Below are positions 58,911 to 62,790 of a stretch of 62,790 bases of DNA, in pieces; position 1 is the first letter of the stretch; each line of letters begins with the position of its first letter. The position numbers and the translations under genes are program-made. The notes beneath the pieces were generated by a model. The model did no database searches. It was not told the origin of the DNA and saw only the letters and a list, made by a program, of their open reading frames with translations. Source of the stretch: SIG440 sp045647905 (GTDB taxonomy: Bacteria > Bacillota > Clostridia > Monoglobales > Monoglobaceae). The stretch spans positions 1 through 62,790 of the forward strand of contig JAZRMZ010000175.1 in NCBI GenBank assembly GCA_045647905.1. Reading direction: 5' to 3'.

Positions 58911-60728
58911 ATGTTGATTAAAAATAACGGCGAAAAGCCCGAAGGAATTATTTTCAGCAATCTTGCGGAAATTTGTGAACCGCAATCGGCAATTTCAAAA
59001 ACACCTGTTGTTGACAAGTGGCTGAGCGTGACCTATGAAACGGCAAATATTTCGGGGACGATGCTTGCGGCATATGAGACAGTTGCACCTCAAACGGTGA
59101 CTCTCAGCCCCAAACTCACAGGCTGGTACAAGATTTATGTGAGTATGATGGATAATCCTGCAAATCGTGTATATCTGAAGCTCACAAAGGATGAGGCGCA
59201 GGCTACTATTATTCCCAGCACTGAGTCCTTTAACTGGACAATGATGAAGTGGGACAGATTTCAGGAATGTTTCTGGAAATGTGCCGATATGACAAATCAG
59301 GATGTTGAAATCAGCAGACGGACGGGTATGGGCTTGGTTGGTTGTTATCTTGGCTGGCTGAGATTTGTGCCAATGACAGAGGAAGAAGTTGAAAATTGGA
59401 AAAAGGATGAAGCTCGAACAGATACAAAGCGACTTTTTGTGACATCGGATATGTATTCCCTTGTTGGCATGTTCAACCCAACCACCTTTGATGAATGGAA
59501 TACTCTTGTTGAAAATATGAAACATTCGGACGTTGAGATTCTTGCCATTGATGAGGATATTGTGGCAGATGATTTAGAAGACAAAATTCATCCCGAAAAT
59601 TATGCATATTTTGCCGAAATACGAAAGGTTTTGAACAAGGCAATGTTCAGGAAAACAAAGGCGGTTTATGACAATCTGATTGAGACGGGTCATCGTGCCG
59701 GAATGAAAATGTATCTTTCAAAGCGTATGGGGGCAAAGGTTGGACCTTCATTCCCATATGATGGCGAATATGTTGACCTTGAGTTTGGTCAGGAAAACCC
59801 TCATCTTTACTGCAAGAACCGTGACGGGGTTGTGGTTGATGCCCTTTCTTATGCATATCCTGAGGTTCAGGAGCATATGCTTGCAACCTTCAGAAAAATG
59901 GCAAGCCTTGACTGCGACGGGGTTAACTTGGTGTTTACAAGAGGTGTGCCTTATGTTTTGTTTGAGGAGCCGGTTTGTGAAAGGTTCAAAAAGAGTTATC
60001 CCGACCTGAATCCTTGTGAGCTTCCTCTTGCGGATGAGAGAATTCAGGGGCTTCATTGTGAGATTATAACTGAATTTATGAGAAGACTGCGAGAGGCGCT
60101 TGATGATGAGTGTGAAAAAATGGGCAGAAGACCAATGAAGATTCACGCATATGTGGGAAGCAGTTTGGCCAAAAACAGATTCTTCGGGCTTGATGTTGAG
60201 CAGTGGGCAAAGGAAAAACTTATCGACAGTTTTTCGGCATATCCTCTGGAATTCACCGAAAAGCTTGAGGGCTTGATGCAGGATGAAAACCCCGAACTGA
60301 TTGACCTTGAAAAGTATACAAAGGCATCCCGTGAGAACTTCCACAAGGTATTTCACCGTGATGTTGAATACAGCTTTACGGAAGATGCTTTTATGTATAC
60401 CGTGAAGCCTCACGAGGCAAAGGAATATGTTGAAATGGCAAACAAGTATGGCGTCAAGGTTTATTTTGATATTCTTGACCGTCTGAAGCCATCGGAGTTA
60501 TATATCAGGGAAGCAAAGACGTTGATTGAAGCCGGTGCTGAGACCTTTTCGCTCTGGGATGTTGACGCACGTGCGGAAACCAAAGCACAATGGGAAACCG
60601 CGTCAAGGCTCGGTCATATTGATGACATCAAAAACGGAACCTTTGAACATGAAACAGCAACCCTTTACCGTATTTTCAATATCGGCGGAAAGAATATAGG
60701 TATTTACAATCCCACATGGATGGGTTAA
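58911..60728 (+). CDS. TIM-barrel protein, putative glycoside hydrolase (GHL10-like)
   Basis: A 605-residue protein without signal peptide. Residues about 1-155 look like a beta-sandwich; residues about 160-600 alternate as in an (alpha/beta)8 barrel: VEILAIDEDI (near 205), AGMKMYLSKRMG (near 263), LDCDGVNLVFTRG (near 330), MKIHAYVGSS (near 410), GVKVYFDILDR (near 515) and AGAETFSLWDVDA (near 540). This layout resembles the putative glycosidases related to GH10/GHL10 that start with a divergent barrel; candidate acids are Glu/Asp at the strand ends, none can be assigned. AAAGGAG (58896) precedes the ATG. It lies directly before the rhamnosidase (12-base gap), suggesting action on the same imported sugar. 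Confidence 0.6.
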   Translation: MLIKNNGEKPEGIIFSNLAEICEPQSAISKTPVVDKWLSVTYETANISGTMLAAYETVAPQTVTLSPKLTGWYKIYVSMMDNPANRVYLKLTKDEAQATIIPSTESFNWTMMKWDRFQECFWKCADMTNQDVEISRRTGMGLVGCYLGWLRFVPMTEEEVENWKKDEARTDTKRLFVTSDMYSLVGMFNPTTFDEWNTLVENMKHSDVEILAIDEDIVADDLEDKIHPENYAYFAEIRKVLNKAMFRKTKAVYDNLIETGHRAGMKMYLSKRMGAKVGPSFPYDGEYVDLEFGQENPHLYCKNRDGVVVDALSYAYPEVQEHMLATFRKMASLDCDGVNLVFTRGVPYVLFEEPVCERFKKSYPDLNPCELPLADERIQGLHCEIITEFMRRLREALDDECEKMGRRPMKIHAYVGSSLAKNRFFGLDVEQWAKEKLIDSFSAYPLEFTEKLEGLMQDENPELIDLEKYTKASRENFHKVFHRDVEYSFTEDAFMYTVKPHEAKEYVEMANKYGVKVYFDILDRLKPSELYIREAKTLIEAGAETFSLWDVDARAETKAQWETASRLGHIDDIKNGTFEHETATLYRIFNIGGKNIGIYNPTWMG

Positions 60729-60740
60729 GGAGGAAAAAAT

Positions 60741-62790
60741 ATGGCTTTTGAAAATGCAAGGTTTATCAGACCTGACGTGGAATTTGACCGTGGGGCTTCC
60801 CCTGCGCCAATGTACCGAAAAACCTTTACATATGACCGCAAAATTGAAAGTGCCGGACTTTCGGTTTGTGCTTTGGGATACGGTTATGTTTATATTAATG
60901 GGAAAAGAATAACCGATGACCTTTTTACTGCGCCTTGCAGTGATTACAGAAAGACTCTGTGGTACAATTTCTATGATGTTACCAATCTCCTGAATGAGGG
61001 TGAAAATGTTATTGCGGTTATTTGCGGAAATGGTTGGTACAACGAAAATATGCGTACCATATGGGGCCAAAACACGGCTGACTGGCGTGATTTTCCAAAG
61101 GTTATTCTTGAACTTGACATTAACGGGAAAAATGAGATAAACACAGACGGAAGCTGGAAATACAGCATGGAGTCGCCCGTTGTTTATAATGAGCTTCGCA
61201 GCGGTGAGCATTATGACTCAAGACTTTTTGATGAAAAGTGGAATACGCTTGAACTTGACGATTCGGATTGGGGCTCGGCTCAGGTTGACCCCAATCCTCC
61301 AAAGGGTGTGTTCCGTCTTTGTGAGTGTGAGCCAATCAGGGAATGTGAGCTTTATGCACCAAAGAAGATGTATACCGTGTCAGAGGATAAGGTGATTTTT
61401 GACTTCGGACAAAATATGTCGGGCTACATCAGACTTTTCACCAATCAGACGGCAGGGGACAAAATTATTATGAAGCACGTTGAGGAAATCAACGATGACC
61501 TGACCCTTAACTACAACAAAATGGACGATCCGTTCTTTTATCCCGACACTCCTGTTCAGGAAAATGAGTTTATCTGCTGCGGAAAGCCGTTTGTTTATAC
61601 TCCTATGTTCACCTATCACGGCTTGCGTTTTGTTGAGGTGACAGGACTGAAAAACCCTTCACTTTCAAATGTGGTGGCGGTGTTTGTGCATCAGGACATT
61701 GAAAGACGCTCGCATTTTGAGTGTTCGGAGCATCTTCTCAATGCACTTTTTGAAGCGGGAATCAAGGCAACATGGTCAAATATGTTTTATAATGTTACCG
61801 ACTGTCCTTCAAGAGAAAAGCACGGCTGGATAAATGATACCCATGCATCGGCGGAGCAGATATTTACAAATTTCAAGGCTGAAAAGCTCTATGTCAAGTG
61901 GATGCAGGATGTTTATGATTCTATGAACGAAAAGGGTGAGCTTCCGGGTATTGTTCCAACTCACGGTTGGGGTTATGAAGATTATAACGGACCTGTTGGA
62001 GACGGAGCACTCTTTGAAATCCCATATCGTATGTACAGACACACGGGCGATGCCACAATGTTGAAAGAGGCTTATCCCTACTTTGTGAAGTATCTTGAGA
62101 ACATTGAAAGAATGGAGGACGAAAACGGAGATTTGATTTACGGTCTGGGCGACTGGGCGGCACCCCATGAACTGACCGAGGAAAATCACAATTCTATTTT
62201 CCCCAACAAGGTTCTGAAAGTTAAATTCCTTAAAATAAAGAAGCTTGCGGAGGAGGTTCAGGGTATTGACACTTCCGCAACGGAAAAGGCCCTTGAAAAA
62301 GCAATTGAAGATACTAAGAAAAAGTATCTGACGGCAGATGGCAGATGTGTTCTTGACAGGCAGACAATGGCGGCAATGATGATTTATCTTGACGTATATG
62401 ATGACCTTGAACCCCTGAAAAACCATCTTGTTGAAATGATTGAAGAAGCAGATTATCATCACAATTGCGGAATGCTTGGAATCAGGTATTTTTATCATGC
62501 CCTTTCAAAGTGCGGTCTTTCTGACCTTGCGTACAAGGTTATTATGGCAGACGGACACCCCTCTTACCGCACATGGCTGAACCGTGACATGACTACAATG
62601 TTTGAGCATTGGGATGCAAGGGAATCAAAGAATCATCATATGCTTTCGGATGTTATGTCGTGGATGATGAAATATATTCTGGGAATAAAACAGCCAAAGG
62701 ATTCTGTCGGCTTTAAAAAAGTGGAAATCTGCCCTAATTTCTTTGAAGGTCTCAATTATGCAAAAGGCTATATTGATACTATCAATGGTA
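60741..62790 (+). CDS. Alpha-L-rhamnosidase (GH78), 3' end outside the window
   Basis: The frame from ATG 60741 (AAGGAGG at 60727-60733, overlapping the previous stop) stays open to the last base, 683 codons. The start MAFENARFIRPDVEFDRG, the N-terminal beta domain with CALGYGYVYINGKRI, the central FGQNMSGYIRLF segment and the (alpha/alpha)6 barrel with FYNVTDCPSREKHGW (near residue 353) identify a GH78 rhamnosidase; the Glu of REK is the expected general acid. The motif is one residue shorter than the common DCPxRxERxGW form. No signal peptide, so terminal rhamnose would be removed inside the cell. The beta domain after the barrel is cut. Confidence 0.88.
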   Translation, partial: MAFENARFIRPDVEFDRGASPAPMYRKTFTYDRKIESAGLSVCALGYGYVYINGKRITDDLFTAPCSDYRKTLWYNFYDVTNLLNEGENVIAVICGNGWYNENMRTIWGQNTADWRDFPKVILELDINGKNEINTDGSWKYSMESPVVYNELRSGEHYDSRLFDEKWNTLELDDSDWGSAQVDPNPPKGVFRLCECEPIRECELYAPKKMYTVSEDKVIFDFGQNMSGYIRLFTNQTAGDKIIMKHVEEINDDLTLNYNKMDDPFFYPDTPVQENEFICCGKPFVYTPMFTYHGLRFVEVTGLKNPSLSNVVAVFVHQDIERRSHFECSEHLLNALFEAGIKATWSNMFYNVTDCPSREKHGWINDTHASAEQIFTNFKAEKLYVKWMQDVYDSMNEKGELPGIVPTHGWGYEDYNGPVGDGALFEIPYRMYRHTGDATMLKEAYPYFVKYLENIERMEDENGDLIYGLGDWAAPHELTEENHNSIFPNKVLKVKFLKIKKLAEEVQGIDTSATEKALEKAIEDTKKKYLTADGRCVLDRQTMAAMMIYLDVYDDLEPLKNHLVEMIEEADYHHNCGMLGIRYFYHALSKCGLSDLAYKVIMADGHPSYRTWLNRDMTTMFEHWDARESKNHHMLSDVMSWMMKYILGIKQPKDSVGFKKVEICPNFFEGLNYAKGYIDTING

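Overview
The window reads as a chromosomal segment of a low-to-mid GC Gram-positive bacterium of the Clostridia, most likely a gut or other polysaccharide-rich anaerobic habitat. The signs are the eukaryote/archaeal-type (alpha2) glycyl-tRNA synthetase, holB followed by ricT, AGGAGG-type ribosome binding sites, many surface proteins with S-layer homology (SLH) domains, an LplB/YtcP/LipO-type sugar transporter with a YesN/YesM-like two-component system, and an M-box riboswitch before mgtE. The lineage is inference; no rRNA gene or marker is present to fix it. No CRISPR array and no intact insertion sequence were seen.

Layout. 1-3.9 kb: tail of an unknown gene, a TIGR04076-type protein, a peptide-deformylase-like protein and a three-gene Y-family polymerase cassette (unknown protein, polymerase, YolD-like). 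4.1-6.2 kb, minus strand: a ComEC-like channel protein lacking the metallo-beta-lactamase domain, and an XRE regulator. 6.3-9.8 kb: glyS, holB, ricT, ending in a terminator. 9.8-12.8 kb: an accessory stretch rich in repeats, with a DUF559 nuclease gene framed by inverted repeats, a CocE-like hydrolase, a 55-residue protein and an array of small hairpins. 12.9-17.1 kb: iron-type alcohol dehydrogenase and a TrkA/TrkH potassium system, then tRNA-Arg(ACG) on the minus strand. 17.5-22.7 kb: two secreted proteins, an SLH-anchored phosphodiester glycosidase and a metallophosphoesterase with a duplicated C-terminal domain. 23.2-25.0 kb: M-box and mgtE.

25.4-62.8 kb is a large carbohydrate-utilisation region. 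Its first part (25.5-32.9 kb) codes for cytoplasmic enzymes: amidohydrolase, NagA-like deacetylase, ceramidase-fold hydrolase, SGNH esterase, DapA/NanA-like aldolase, endonuclease/exonuclease/phosphatase-fold hydrolase and an unknown protein. A GH28-like beta-helix protein follows, then the response regulator and histidine kinase, two ABC permeases and the binding lipoprotein. Next comes a run of giant secreted proteins (beta-helix plus carbohydrate-binding modules, some SLH-anchored), a TIM-barrel protein and a GH78 alpha-L-rhamnosidase cut by the window end. The simplest reading is capture and breakdown of a rhamnose-containing, pectin-like or otherwise modified glycan at the S-layer, import of oligosaccharides, and cytoplasmic trimming. 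The substrate is not provable from sequence alone.

Three families of short palindromic repeats (called A, B and C below) are scattered between the genes. The most provocative observation is that the DUF559 gene lies between inverted family A copies, which supply its ribosome binding site and its stop codon, and between direct family C copies. This suggests, but does not prove, a nuclease-linked mobile repeat system.
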